In this document: positions 28,515-37,082 of the stretch, piece by piece
How positions within the stretch are numbered: position 1 is the stretch's first letter
Layout: each line of letters starts with the position of its first letter
Source: CAYLLS01 sp964385015
GTDB lineage: Bacteria > Myxococcota > UBA727 > JABDBI01
Assembly (NCBI GenBank): GCA_964385015.1
Contig: CAYLLS010000001.1
Coordinates: 248,001-312,000 of the forward strand
Direction: 5' to 3'
DNA length: 64,000 nucleotides
Notes under the pieces: generated by a model
Told to the model about the DNA's origin: nothing
The model's input: the letters and a program-made list of their open reading frames with translations, nothing else
Databases searched by the model: none
Made by a program: the position numbers and the translations under genes

Positions 28515-28886
28515 TTATTTTATAATAACCTTAGCTCCATGTTCTTCTAGTTTTGTTTTTATAACATCTGCATCTTCTTTAGATGTTTTGCATTTAACCA
28601 CTTTTGGAACACCATCAACCATAGCCTTAGATTCTTTAAGACCTAAAGAAGTAATTTCTCGAATTATCTTAATAACTTGTATCTTTTTAGGACCAACCTC
28701 AGTTAATTCTACATCAAATTCTGTTTTTTTTATAACTGGTTTTTCTTTTACATTATTGATTTGTGACATAGTCACATTATCTCCAGACCTTATGTTCCAT
28801 TTATCTTCTAATTTTTTGACCAAATTAGATGCTTCTAAAATACTAAGTTTTGATAATTCATCAATCAATGAATCTAGATTAGACAT
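28515..28886 (-). CDS. rplL: 50S ribosomal protein L7/L12
   Basis: Stalk protein that recruits GTPase factors to the ribosome. The N-terminal dimerisation helix (SNLDSLIDELSKLSILEASNL), a short hinge and the C-terminal domain with KIQVIKIIREITSLGLKESKAMVDG are all present in 123 residues. AAGGAGATATA directly precedes the ATG. It follows rplJ in the classical L11-L1-L10-L7/L12 order, but rpoB and rpoC do not follow. Confidence 0.97.
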   Translation of the reverse strand: MSNLDSLIDELSKLSILEASNLVKKLEDKWNIRSGDNVTMSQINNVKEKPVIKKTEFDVELTEVGPKKIQVIKIIREITSLGLKESKAMVDGVPKVVKCKTSKEDADVIKTKLEEHGAKVIIK

Positions 28887-28911
28887 TATATCTCCTTATT
28901 AGCAAAAATAA

Positions 28912-29409
28912 TTACTTTTTTAATATATTTATAATTTGTTTATATGGCATATGAATGCTTATAATTAATTTAAGTATAATACTCTTAATAACATTAATTA
29001 TTTTAATTCTCAAAAGTTTTATACTTGGTAATGTTGCTAAAAATTTCATTTCTTCTATAGAAATGTTTTTTTTATCAATAGAACCAAATTTAATATTCAA
29101 ATTATTATGTTGTTTATTAAAATTAATAATAATATTAAAAATATTTAATTTATCAACATTACTCCACGCAATAGCTGTAGATTTAATAAAATATTTATTT
29201 AAATGCATCATATTAGTATTATTAACTGATATTTTAGCTAAATTATTTTTTAATACTTTTAACTGTATATTATTATTATATAATTCCCTTCTTAATTCAG
29301 TAATATCTACTGTATTTAAACAATCTATGCCAACTAATATAATGCATTTCATATTAAACAATATATTACTTAACAATTGAATTTGCAATTCTTTTTCTTT
29401 TTTATTCAT
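28912..29409 (-). CDS. rplJ: 50S ribosomal protein L10
   Basis: Base of the L7/L12 stalk. The 165 residues show the L10 layout: an N-terminal KKEKELQIQLLSNIL helix, GIDCLNTVDITELRRELYNN (usual 'G.tv.....LR..lr') and LKVLKNNLAKIS, then the C-terminal helix that binds L7/L12. The sequence is divergent but the order and motif spacing are clear. The 112-base gap to rplA would be the site of an L10 leader; I see no convincing conserved structure there. Confidence 0.93.
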   Translation of the reverse strand: MNKKEKELQIQLLSNILFNMKCIILVGIDCLNTVDITELRRELYNNNIQLKVLKNNLAKISVNNTNMMHLNKYFIKSTAIAWSNVDKLNIFNIIINFNKQHNNLNIKFGSIDKKNISIEEMKFLATLPSIKLLRIKIINVIKSIILKLIISIHMPYKQIINILKK

Positions 29410-29521
29410 TAAAATACAATCCTATAATTACATTATAATTAATATATAATACAATAATAAAAATTACACAACTTCATTACATTAATAAAATAATATAACA
29501 TATAATCATCATATATAATTT

Positions 29522-30217
29522 TCAAGATAAAAACTTCATTAAATTTAACTTAATCGATGGCCCCATAGTAAGTGAAATAAATACTTTTTTTAATAAATTT
29601 CCTTTAATTGAATTAGGTTTATTTTGTATAATAGATTTAAATAATACACGAATATTTTCCTCAATTTTATCTTCAGAAAATGAAATTTTGCCTACTAAAC
29701 AATGTATTATTCCTGACTTATCTGTTTTATATTCAATTCTACCATGTTTTAAATCTTTAACTATTTGAGATATATTGTTTGTAATCGTACCTAATTTCAT
29801 ATTTGGCATTAACCCCTTTGGTCCTAAAATTTTAGCAACTTTACTCACTTTATTCATCATATCAGGAGTAGCAACTGTTTTATTAAAATCTAAATAACCA
29901 TTTTTAATTTTTTGAATTAATTCATCATCACCAACAACACTAGCTCCTGCATTTATAGCTTCATCTTTTTTAACGCCACTTGCAAAAACAAGAATTTTTA
30001 CTAAATTACCAGTACCATTGGGTAAAGTTACTGCACCTCTAATCATTTGATTAGAATATTTTGGATTTGCTCTAGAGACAATAGATAAATCTATAGATTC
30101 ATTAAATTGAGCAGTTCTAGTTTGTTTAATTAACATACATGCTTCATTAATATTATATAATTTATTTTGATCTATTATTTTTATTACTTCTTTAAATTTT
30201 CTACTATATTTTTTCAT
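29522..30217 (-). CDS. rplA: 50S ribosomal protein L1
   Basis: Large-subunit protein of the L1 stalk. It shows KKYSRKFKEVIKIID at the start, FNESIDLSIVSRANPKYSNQ, the core GPKGLMPNMKLGTI and the C-terminal strand FISLTMGPSIKLN. I place the start at the ATG at 30217, which follows an AGGT and gives a normal-length protein of 231 residues; an ATG at 30235 would add six residues and nearly touch the rplK stop. Confidence 0.96.
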   Translation of the reverse strand: MKKYSRKFKEVIKIIDQNKLYNINEACMLIKQTRTAQFNESIDLSIVSRANPKYSNQMIRGAVTLPNGTGNLVKILVFASGVKKDEAINAGASVVGDDELIQKIKNGYLDFNKTVATPDMMNKVSKVAKILGPKGLMPNMKLGTITNNISQIVKDLKHGRIEYKTDKSGIIHCLVGKISFSEDKIEENIRVLFKSIIQNKPNSIKGNLLKKVFISLTMGPSIKLNLMKFLS

Positions 30218-30236
30218 TATTTTACCTATAATCACG

Positions 30237-30677
30237 CTAAATTATTTTAATGCCCATAGATCGCGCAGTACCAGATATAATTTTAATTGCATTTTCTATA
30301 TTATAACTATTTAAATCATTAAATTTTTGTTTTGCGATTTTCATAATTTTTTCTTTATCTAATTCACCAATAAATTCTCTTCCAGGATATTTAGATCCTG
30401 TGCCCGTTTTACTATTAATATCAAGTCCTAAAGCTTTTTTTAATAAAATAGAAGCAGGTGGTTCCTTAATAATAAAAGTAAAAGTTTTATCAATACTTGC
30501 AAAAATAATCACTGGCAAAATTAATCCAGACTTAGCTTTTGTTTTGGCATTAAATTCTTTACAAAATTTCATTATATTTAATCCATGCTGTCCTAAAGCA
30601 GGCCCTATTGGTGGAGCTGGAGTGGCTTTTCCACCTTCTATTTGCATTTTAATACAAATGATTTTTTTTTTGTTCAT
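30237..30677 (-). CDS. rplK: 50S ribosomal protein L11
   Basis: GTPase-centre protein binding 23S rRNA helices 43/44. The 146 residues contain the hallmark GKATPAPPIGPALGQHGLNI followed by MKFCKEFNA, FTFIIKEPPAS and the C-terminal GTARSMGIKII. AAAGGATC sits shortly before the ATG. First of the L11-L1-L10-L7/L12 genes, 46 bases after nusG on the same strand. Confidence 0.97.
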   Translation of the reverse strand: MNKKKIICIKMQIEGGKATPAPPIGPALGQHGLNIMKFCKEFNAKTKAKSGLILPVIIFASIDKTFTFIIKEPPASILLKKALGLDINSKTGTGSKYPGREFIGELDKEKIMKIAKQKFNDLNSYNIENAIKIISGTARSMGIKII

Positions 30678-30723
30678 TGCATGATCCTTTCATATATATA
30701 TTATATAATCATAACAAAATAAA

Positions 30724-31326
30724 TTAATATATTTTTTCTACTTGACAATAATTTAATTCTATTGGAGTTAGTCTTCCAAATATAGACACCATAATTTTGA
30801 TTTTTTTTTTATCCTTATTTATTTCCGTTATTCTACCATTAAAATTTGAAAATGGTCCTTCAATCACTTTAATTAAATCACCAATATCATATTCCAATGT
30901 AATATCTATTTTTTTTTTAATTTCTGTCATTTGTCTCATTCGTTTAATTTCAACTTCACTTAAAGAAGGAGGATTCTTACTACCCCCTACAAATCCAGTA
31001 ATTTTATAAGTATTTCTTACTAAATATTCAGTATCTTTATTTAATATCATTTGAACAAAAATATAACTAGGAAAATATTTTTTACTTTTAACATTTATAT
31101 GTCCTTTATCATAATCTTCAATCGTTTCCATTGGTATTAATATTTCACCAAACTCACTTTGACGTTTTTTTGTTCTAATTCTATCTTTTAATGCATCTTT
31201 AGCTATATGTTCAAATCCAGAATATGTATGAACAACATACCACTTAAACACAGCAGTTTCTATATCTTTTTTTACTAATAATAAATTATCTTTATGCATT
31301 CCATCTTTTTTTTTATTATCCAACAT
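30724..31326 (-). CDS. nusG: Transcription antitermination factor NusG
   Basis: Elongation factor bridging RNA polymerase, Rho and ribosome. The NGN domain is clear (FKWYVVHTYSGFEH, SYIFVQMILNKDTEYLVRNT, TGFVGG) and the C-terminal KOW domain reads GDLIKVIEGPFSNFNGRI. I choose the ATG at 31326, which has AGGTG seven bases upstream; a further ATG at 31362 lacks a ribosome site and would give an unusual N-terminal tail. It is followed by rplK and preceded by secE, the classical order. Confidence 0.95.
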   Translation of the reverse strand: MLDNKKKDGMHKDNLLLVKKDIETAVFKWYVVHTYSGFEHIAKDALKDRIRTKKRQSEFGEILIPMETIEDYDKGHINVKSKKYFPSYIFVQMILNKDTEYLVRNTYKITGFVGGSKNPPSLSEVEIKRMRQMTEIKKKIDITLEYDIGDLIKVIEGPFSNFNGRITEINKDKKKIKIMVSIFGRLTPIELNYCQVEKIY

Positions 31327-31423
31327 GTAAACACCTAACACATTAATTATTTTTCTATCCATAATTTAAATATTATATCATACATATAACACATATATAT
31401 TAAAAAATTAATATTTAATTATT

Positions 31424-31813
31424 TTAATATAAATTCAAATTTATTAACCAAGAAAAACATAAATCAAAACAACCTAATATAACAGAAAAAATAAAAGATA
31501 TTAAAATAACTATTATTGTATTCATTTGTGTCATATGAAATGTAGGCCAATGAGATTTTTTTAACTCAAATAAACACTGCATAAAAAAAAACTTACTTTT
31601 TTTATTAATTATACTAATATATGTAATGATAATAAACACACTCACAACAGAAATACATACTGTAAATGAACATTGTTGAATATAAATGTGAGTATTATTT
31701 ATATTAAAATAATGGAATATATCTTCTAAAATATTATTTAAAAATATACACATAACAATTGCAATTATACAATAAAATAATATTATAAACAGAGCATCAC
31801 TTTTCATAGACAT
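31424..31813 (-). CDS. secE: Preprotein translocase subunit SecE
   Basis: Essential clamp subunit of SecYEG. The conserved amphipathic helix ELKKSHWPTFHMT and the following membrane segment (TIIVILISFIFSVILGCFDL) are at the C-terminus. Two additional membrane segments precede them, like the three-segment SecE of E. coli. The start is probably the ATG at 31813, with AGG five bases upstream; GTG at 31819 and ATG at 31807 are in frame. It begins 11 bases after the 3' end of tRNA-Trp, so tRNA and mRNA are probably cut from one transcript. Confidence 0.9.
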   Translation of the reverse strand: MSMKSDALFIILFYCIIAIVMCIFLNNILEDIFHYFNINNTHIYIQQCSFTVCISVVSVFIIITYISIINKKSKFFFMQCLFELKKSHWPTFHMTQMNTIIVILISFIFSVILGCFDLCFSWLINLNLY

Positions 31814-31824
31814 TTTCACCTATT

Positions 31825-31900
31825 TGGCAGGCCACGAGGGATTTGAACCCCCAACCTTCGATTTTGGAGACCGAAACTCTACCAATTGAGCTAGTGACCT
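31825..31900 (-). tRNA. tRNA-Trp (anticodon CCA)
   Basis: A 76-base cloverleaf: acceptor AGGTCAC/GTGGCCT, anticodon loop CTCCAAA on stem TCGGT/ATCGA, and T-loop GGTTCAAATCC. The CCA tail is encoded, unlike the other four tRNAs of this cluster. It decodes UGG only, consistent with TGA being a stop here. Confidence 0.97.
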
Positions 31901-31935
31901 ATAAAATTATTAAATTATACTATCATGCATCTATC

Positions 31936-32008
31936 AGCTGCTAATCAGAATTGAACTGATGACCTCATTCATACCAAGAATGTACTCTCCCGACTGAGCT
32001 ATAGCAGC
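31936..32008 (-). tRNA. tRNA-Thr (anticodon GGT)
   Basis: Acceptor GCTGCTA/TAGCAGC, anticodon loop TTGGTAT on stem CATTC/GAATG, T-loop AGTTCAATTCT. No encoded CCA; the base at position 73 is T. Only 35 bases separate it from tRNA-Trp, where tuf usually lies. Confidence 0.96.
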
Positions 32009-32015
32009 CTCAAAA

Positions 32016-32088
32016 AGCGGAGAACGGGACTTGAACCCGCAACCATCAGCTTGGAAGGCTGAAGCTCTACCAATTGAGCTATCTCCGC
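32016..32088 (-). tRNA. tRNA-Gly (anticodon TCC)
   Basis: Acceptor GCGGAGA/TCTCCGC, anticodon loop CTTCCAA with TCC at the centre, T-loop GGTTCAAGTCC. No encoded CCA; T at position 73, as in many bacterial glycine tRNAs. Separated by seven bases from tRNA-Thr(GGT). Confidence 0.96.
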
Positions 32089-32113
32089 AAAACAAATATT
32101 ATTCATTAAAACA

Positions 32114-32196
32114 TGCAGAAGGAAGGATTCGAACCTTCGTAGATTTGCATCGGCAGATTTACAGTCTGCTCCCTTTAACCACTCGGGCACCTCTGC
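32114..32196 (-). tRNA. tRNA-Tyr (anticodon GTA)
   Basis: An 83-base class II tRNA with a long variable arm. Acceptor GCAGAGG/CTTCTGC, D-loop region with GTGCCCGAG, anticodon GTA in CTGTAAA, T-loop GGTTCGAATCC and A at position 73. CCA is not encoded. Confidence 0.96.
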
Positions 32197-32257
32197 ATCA
32201 TGATCTATAATAATTTATTTTCTATATAATAATATATACAACATTTTGCTTAAATCA

Positions 32258-32330
32258 AGCTGGCGATGGGATTTGAACCCGCAACCGTCTGCTTACAAGG
32301 CAGATGCTCTGCCAATTGAGCTACGCCAGC
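32258..32330 (-). tRNA. tRNA-Thr (anticodon TGT)
   Basis: Acceptor GCTGGCG/CGCCAGC, anticodon loop CTTGTAA on stem TCTGC/GCAGA, T-loop GGTTCAAATCC. T at position 73 and no encoded CCA. First of the Thr-Tyr-Gly-Thr-(tuf)-Trp-secE-nusG arrangement known from many bacteria. Confidence 0.96.
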
Positions 32331-32466
32331 ATAATATTATAATTGTTTATGACATAAAAAATAAATATCATTTTTAATCTTTTCTAACATTAACAGTAGA
32401 ATACATCAAGTATATATTCAATATATTTTAATAATGATTTTTATTAATATATAAATTATTATTATA

Positions 32467-32943
32467 TTAACTATATGTTCTTAACATTTTTCTAATAATA
32501 ATATTCTGTTCTTTGGATTTTATTAAATATCTTTTATCAAATTTATGCTTACTTTTTACTAATCCTAGCAATAATTTTATTTTATTATATTTAACATATA
32601 TTTTTATTGGCATTAACAACAATGAAGATTCATTAATCGATTTATGTAATTTAATAATTTCATTTTTATGTAACAATAACAAACGCATTCGACATACATC
32701 TAAATTATCATGTGTATTATATTTATATAACTTAATATATAATCCAACTAAAAAAATATTAAAATCTTTAATTTTAACATAAGCATTAATAAAATTAGCA
32801 TGTTTTAAACGCAAAGATTTTACTTCACTACCTAATAAAACCAATCCAGCTTCATAAGTTGTTAAAACATAATATAAATAATGTATTTTTTTATTTTCTA
32901 ATATGATAGAATTATTTTTATTTTTTTTTAACATATTAACCAT
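32467..32943 (-). CDS. smpB: SsrA-binding protein SmpB
   Basis: Partner of tmRNA in trans-translation rescue of stalled ribosomes. The oligonucleotide-binding barrel shows IILENKKIHYLYYVLTTYEAG, LLGSEVKSLRLKHANFINAYV and a basic C-terminal tail, KRYLIKSKEQNIIIRKMLR, corresponding to the conserved 'KR...K.R...R' helix. Length (158) is normal. ATGs at 32943 and 32934 are both possible starts. The 136-base gap to tRNA-Thr(TGT) shows no recognised gene; ssrA is not in the window. Confidence 0.93.
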   Translation of the reverse strand: MVNMLKKNKNNSIILENKKIHYLYYVLTTYEAGLVLLGSEVKSLRLKHANFINAYVKIKDFNIFLVGLYIKLYKYNTHDNLDVCRMRLLLLHKNEIIKLHKSINESSLLLMPIKIYVKYNKIKLLLGLVKSKHKFDKRYLIKSKEQNIIIRKMLRTYS

Positions 32944-33047
32944 ATTATATAATAATTATAAATATTATTAAAATATAAATTATGATATATGAAATTTAAT
33001 AAATATAAAACAAATATTTTTCAATATATAACACAATTGGACATGAC

Positions 33048-34334
33048 ATGAAAATAAAAAATATTATAGCCAGAGAAATTTTCGATTCAAGAGGGATGCC
33101 AACCATTGAGGTTGATATAATATCACAAAATGATAAATTAGGAAGATTTGCTGTGCCATCAGGAGCTTCTAAAGGACACAATGAAGCATTAGAAGTAAGG
33201 GATAATAATCCACATAAATTCAAAGGTAATGGTGTTTCAAAAGCCATCAATAACATAAATAATATTATAGCTCCACATCTTATTAACAAACATTTTCATA
33301 CTATTTATGAATTAGATAATATATTATTACAATTAGATACTTCAAATAACAAATCAATATTAGGAGCAAACGCTATATTGGGAGTATCTATAGCCTTTTT
33401 TAAATCATTAGCACAACATAAACAAATAGAATTATTTCAATCTTTCAATAGAAATAACTATATTATGCCTATTCCATTAATAAATATTATTAATGGAGGC
33501 ATGCATGCACATAATTTATTATCATTACAAGAATTTATGATAGTTCCACATGGAGCAAAATCGTTTAAAGAAGCATTATATTTTAGTGCAGAAACCTCAT
33601 ATGCATTAAAAGATCTTTTATCAAGTAAAAATCTTAATATAGGATTAGGTGATGAAGGAGGATTCTCTCCCAATATTAACAATACTGAACAAGCATGTGA
33701 CTACATATTAGAAGCTATTTATAAAACTGGTTTAAAAATTAACAAAGACATATCATTAGCTATTGATGCTGCCGCAAGCACATTATATAATCATAAAACA
33801 AAAACATATTTTATCCATGATAAGGGTACATTAACCACAAAAGAACTAATCAAATATTGGATTGAATTATGTAAAAACTATCCAATTATAAGCATTGAAG
33901 ATCCTTTTTCTGACAATGATTACTATGGATGGACACAATTAAATAAAACACTAGGGGAAAAAATACAAATTATAGGAGATGATATATTCGTAACAAATAT
34001 AAAATTTTTAAATAAAGGGATTAAAGATAAATTAGCTAATGCAATTTTAATAAAACCAAATCAAATAGGCACATTAAGTGAAACATTAAATGTTATACAT
34101 GTAGCACAAAAACATAATATAAATCATATTATATCACATCGTTCAGGAGAAACAGAAGACACGACTATTGCAGATTTAGCAATAGGAACTAATGCTACAC
34201 AAATTAAAACTGGTGCATTAGCTAGATCTGAAAGAGTAGCAAAATATAATAGGCTATTAAGAATTGAAGAACTTCTTGGAAATAATATAACATATGTTTC
34301 TCCTTTTAAAAGAAAACATAAATTATTTGAATAA
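33048..34334 (+). CDS. eno: Enolase
   Basis: Interconverts 2-phosphoglycerate and phosphoenolpyruvate; also a degradosome component in some bacteria. It has AREIFDSRGMPTIEVD, SGASKGHNEALEVRD, the catalytic-loop segments GDEGGFSPN, SIEDPFSDNDYYGW and the C-terminal ISHRSGETEDTTIADLA. All 428 residues align with the family, and catalytic Glu/Lys/His positions appear intact. Single gene between the tRNA/smpB block and rmuC, which converges with it. Confidence 0.97.
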   Translation: MKIKNIIAREIFDSRGMPTIEVDIISQNDKLGRFAVPSGASKGHNEALEVRDNNPHKFKGNGVSKAINNINNIIAPHLINKHFHTIYELDNILLQLDTSNNKSILGANAILGVSIAFFKSLAQHKQIELFQSFNRNNYIMPIPLINIINGGMHAHNLLSLQEFMIVPHGAKSFKEALYFSAETSYALKDLLSSKNLNIGLGDEGGFSPNINNTEQACDYILEAIYKTGLKINKDISLAIDAAASTLYNHKTKTYFIHDKGTLTTKELIKYWIELCKNYPIISIEDPFSDNDYYGWTQLNKTLGEKIQIIGDDIFVTNIKFLNKGIKDKLANAILIKPNQIGTLSETLNVIHVAQKHNINHIISHRSGETEDTTIADLAIGTNATQIKTGALARSERVAKYNRLLRIEELLGNNITYVSPFKRKHKLFE

Positions 34335-34355
34335 ATAAATAATGAATGCACTTAA

Positions 34356-35783
34356 TTAAATTTTTGATATTTTAATTAATTTATCAACAAACTTTAATTC
34401 TTGTGTACAAATATTTTTTTTATTTTCGCCACTTAAATAATCTATTTTTTTCATAATTGACAAAATTCTATTATCTAAAGATCCTAAAGCATAATTATAA
34501 GCATCTACAGCATTACTAATATGTTTCCCTAATTTATTAAAATGTTCAATCAATATGTGTATTCTATTTGATAAATTTTGTGATATTTGAATAATAGACA
34601 TAGCATTATCACTAACATGTTTATAATTCCAACTATGAGACATTGCTTTTAATATAGCAATTAATGTAGTCGGTGCAGTCAAAATTACTCCATGTAATAT
34701 TCCAAATTCAATTAAATGAGGATCTTGCATAATAGCTTCACAAAAAAAAGATTCTCCTGGTAAAAATAATATTACAAATTCAGGAGTAACATTAACATAT
34801 TTCCAATAGGCTTTTTTAGATAATATTAATATATGATTTTTTATATCTTCAACATGTGCTTTAATAAATTGATTTTTTATAATTAAATTATCTGATTTAA
34901 TACTTCTTAAATAAGCATTTAGTGGAGCTTTTGAATCAATAATTAAACTTCTATTATTAGGCAAATTAATAATAGCATCTGGACGATATTCTTTTTTTTC
35001 ACTTATAATTGTAGGTTGTTTATGAAAATCACAATAAGGCAATATTCCAGAAATTTCAACAACTCTTTTTAACTGCATTTCACCCCATGTCCCTCTAGAA
35101 ATAGGATTATTAACAGTTTGATTTAATAATTTTGTTTCCTTAACTAATAAATTTTGAATATCAATTAAAGAATAAATTTGTTGTTGTACTGACTTATATG
35201 CAATTTGTCTAGTCGTCTCTAACAAAGTTGCTTTTTTATCCATATTATTAAGAGAATTTTGTAATGGAAATATAATAGAATTTATAGAACTTTCTTTTTT
35301 TTTCAAATTTAAATCAAAAATATTTTCCCATTTATCAAATTTAGATACTAAAGCATTAAAAAATAATTTATTATTTTTCAATAAAGATTGATGTGATAAT
35401 ATATTAAAAGTTTTTGTAGATAATTTATATGCCTGTTTTATATATTTGATTTTTTCAATATAATTTATATACAATCGTTGCATCAAATGTATAATATTCA
35501 ATAATTCTTTATTCAAAATATAACAAATGTTTTGCATATGAATTATTTTTGTATTTTGAACAATAATATTATTTTTTAACAAAACATTCGATGAATATTT
35601 TTTACACATCATATATTTAGCCACAACTTCATTATGTAATTGCATGCTTATTAATTTAATTTTAATATTATTATACTGTAATAATTTATTAATAGTATTT
35701 AATTTATATATTAAGAATAATAATATAAAAAACGTCATAACAAATATAATTATAAATAAAAATTTTAATATTATAATATTCAT
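34356..35783 (-). CDS. rmuC: RmuC-family protein (nuclease-like, recombination limiting)
   Basis: One N-terminal membrane segment (ILKFLFIIIFVMTFFILLFL) is followed by a long helical/coiled-coil region to about residue 200. The RmuC domain follows, with GTWGEMQLKRVVEISG, RPDAIINLPNNRSLIIDSKAPL, PEFVILFLPGESFF and LTAPTTLIAILKAM. The 'D...D-x-K' arrangement is that of the PD-(D/E)xK nuclease fold proposed for the family. In E. coli rmuC mutants show more DNA inversions. Length is normal (475). Retention in a reduced genome is unexpected. Confidence 0.9.
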   Translation of the reverse strand: MNIIILKFLFIIIFVMTFFILLFLIYKLNTINKLLQYNNIKIKLISMQLHNEVVAKYMMCKKYSSNVLLKNNIIVQNTKIIHMQNICYILNKELLNIIHLMQRLYINYIEKIKYIKQAYKLSTKTFNILSHQSLLKNNKLFFNALVSKFDKWENIFDLNLKKKESSINSIIFPLQNSLNNMDKKATLLETTRQIAYKSVQQQIYSLIDIQNLLVKETKLLNQTVNNPISRGTWGEMQLKRVVEISGILPYCDFHKQPTIISEKKEYRPDAIINLPNNRSLIIDSKAPLNAYLRSIKSDNLIIKNQFIKAHVEDIKNHILILSKKAYWKYVNVTPEFVILFLPGESFFCEAIMQDPHLIEFGILHGVILTAPTTLIAILKAMSHSWNYKHVSDNAMSIIQISQNLSNRIHILIEHFNKLGKHISNAVDAYNYALGSLDNRILSIMKKIDYLSGENKKNICTQELKFVDKLIKISKI

Positions 35784-35823
35784 TGAATAATCCTAAAACA
35801 TATATATATCATGTATGACAATG

Positions 35824-36978
35824 TCAAATACATTTACTAAACAATTCAACTCTGTTTCTTCCATTAATTTTTGCAAAATAAAGAGCTCTATCTGCAGCTT
35901 GTAAAACATCAGTTAATTTTGAATTAATATCTAATGTTATATTATCAGGATAAATTGCAATCCCTATAGATACAGAAAAAAAACCTAATGGTTGATTATC
36001 ATAACCATCAATATTAATTTTACTTATTTTATAACATATAATGTTTGCTATATTCATAGCAATAGACTCTCCTGTCATAGGTAAAATAATACAAAATTCT
36101 TCACCTCCAAATCTAGCCATGCTATCAATTTTTCTGATTGATAATTTACAAATTTTAACTATTTTTTTTAAAACTATATCACCTAATACATGTCCCATAT
36201 TATCATTAAAATGTTTAAAATGATCTATATCTAACATTAATATAGAAAAAGGAATTTTATATAATTGAAATTTTTGAATTTCAAAATAAATTTTTTTTTC
36301 TAAAGCACGTTTATTCATAATACCAGTCAAAGAATCTATATAAGTTAATTTAGAAACTTCTGCATACATATCAGAATTAAATTTTGCAGCTGCTACTTGT
36401 ACACTTAACAAATGTAATAAAAAAATATCTTCTGCATTAAAAGCTTTAACTTTATTTTCATATAAATGAATAACACCAAAAATACGTTTTCTATATATCA
36501 TTGGTAAAAACAACATAGAACCCTTAAAAGAAATAATTTTATCCTTAACATAATTATTATTAGATAAATCATTAATAATTACAGGGAAAGATTCTTTAAT
36601 AATGTTCCTTATCATTTTCATAACAAAACTATATATGAAATTATTTGAATATTTAGATTTTAATAATCCAGATCTAATAATAATTTTAAAAATTAATTCT
36701 TCATTTAATAAACATATCATAAAATTTGACCATTTTAATTTTTGCTTAATAAAAGTTACAACATTAGATAATAATTCATGATTATTCAAAGATCCACTAA
36801 TATGATTAATAGATTCGGTAATAATTTCTTGCATTCGACATAATTGAATATAATTATCATTAACATATTTGCTATCATTACATAACAATGATATAATATT
36901 ATTGTTATTTTTTATTCGATAAGTTGATACCAATGCTTTCCCATCATTATAGTTAAAAAAATCATTTACTAATATCAA
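35824..36978 (-). CDS. Diguanylate cyclase with N-terminal GAF-like domain
   Basis: Predicted to make cyclic di-GMP from two GTP. Residues ~45-200 resemble a GAF sensor domain (FLPMIYRKRIFGVIHLYEN). Residues ~205-380 form a GGDEF domain opening YIDSLTGIMNKRALE, with metal-binding D250 in LMLDIDHFKHFND, the active site GGEEF at 291-295 and an intact inhibitory RxxD site (RKID, 282-285). The end reads AADRALYFAKINGRNRV, also typical. The protein has no membrane segment. Its start is unclear: TTG at 36978 is the earliest in-frame candidate and lacks a ribosome site. No PDE or PilZ gene is in the window. Confidence 0.9.
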   Translation of the reverse strand: MILVNDFFNYNDGKALVSTYRIKNNNNIISLLCNDSKYVNDNYIQLCRMQEIITESINHISGSLNNHELLSNVVTFIKQKLKWSNFMICLLNEELIFKIIIRSGLLKSKYSNNFIYSFVMKMIRNIIKESFPVIINDLSNNNYVKDKIISFKGSMLFLPMIYRKRIFGVIHLYENKVKAFNAEDIFLLHLLSVQVAAAKFNSDMYAEVSKLTYIDSLTGIMNKRALEKKIYFEIQKFQLYKIPFSILMLDIDHFKHFNDNMGHVLGDIVLKKIVKICKLSIRKIDSMARFGGEEFCIILPMTGESIAMNIANIICYKISKINIDGYDNQPLGFFSVSIGIAIYPDNITLDINSKLTDVLQAADRALYFAKINGRNRVELFSKCI

Positions 36979-37082
36979 TATAAAAACATATTAATATCTT
37001 GTCATTCATTATGACAATTTATATTTGGTTTTATTTAATATATATGTATCATAATATTATATAATCTTAATACGAAAAAATA

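Noticed and set aside
29410..29521. L10 autoregulatory leader between rplA and rplJ
   Set aside because: The 112-base gap is the right place, but I could not find a convincing kink-turn or stable stem.
31999..32190. A 63-codon frame on the minus strand across the tRNA cluster
   Set aside because: It lies across the tRNA-Gly and tRNA-Tyr genes and reads their sequence; it has no independent support.
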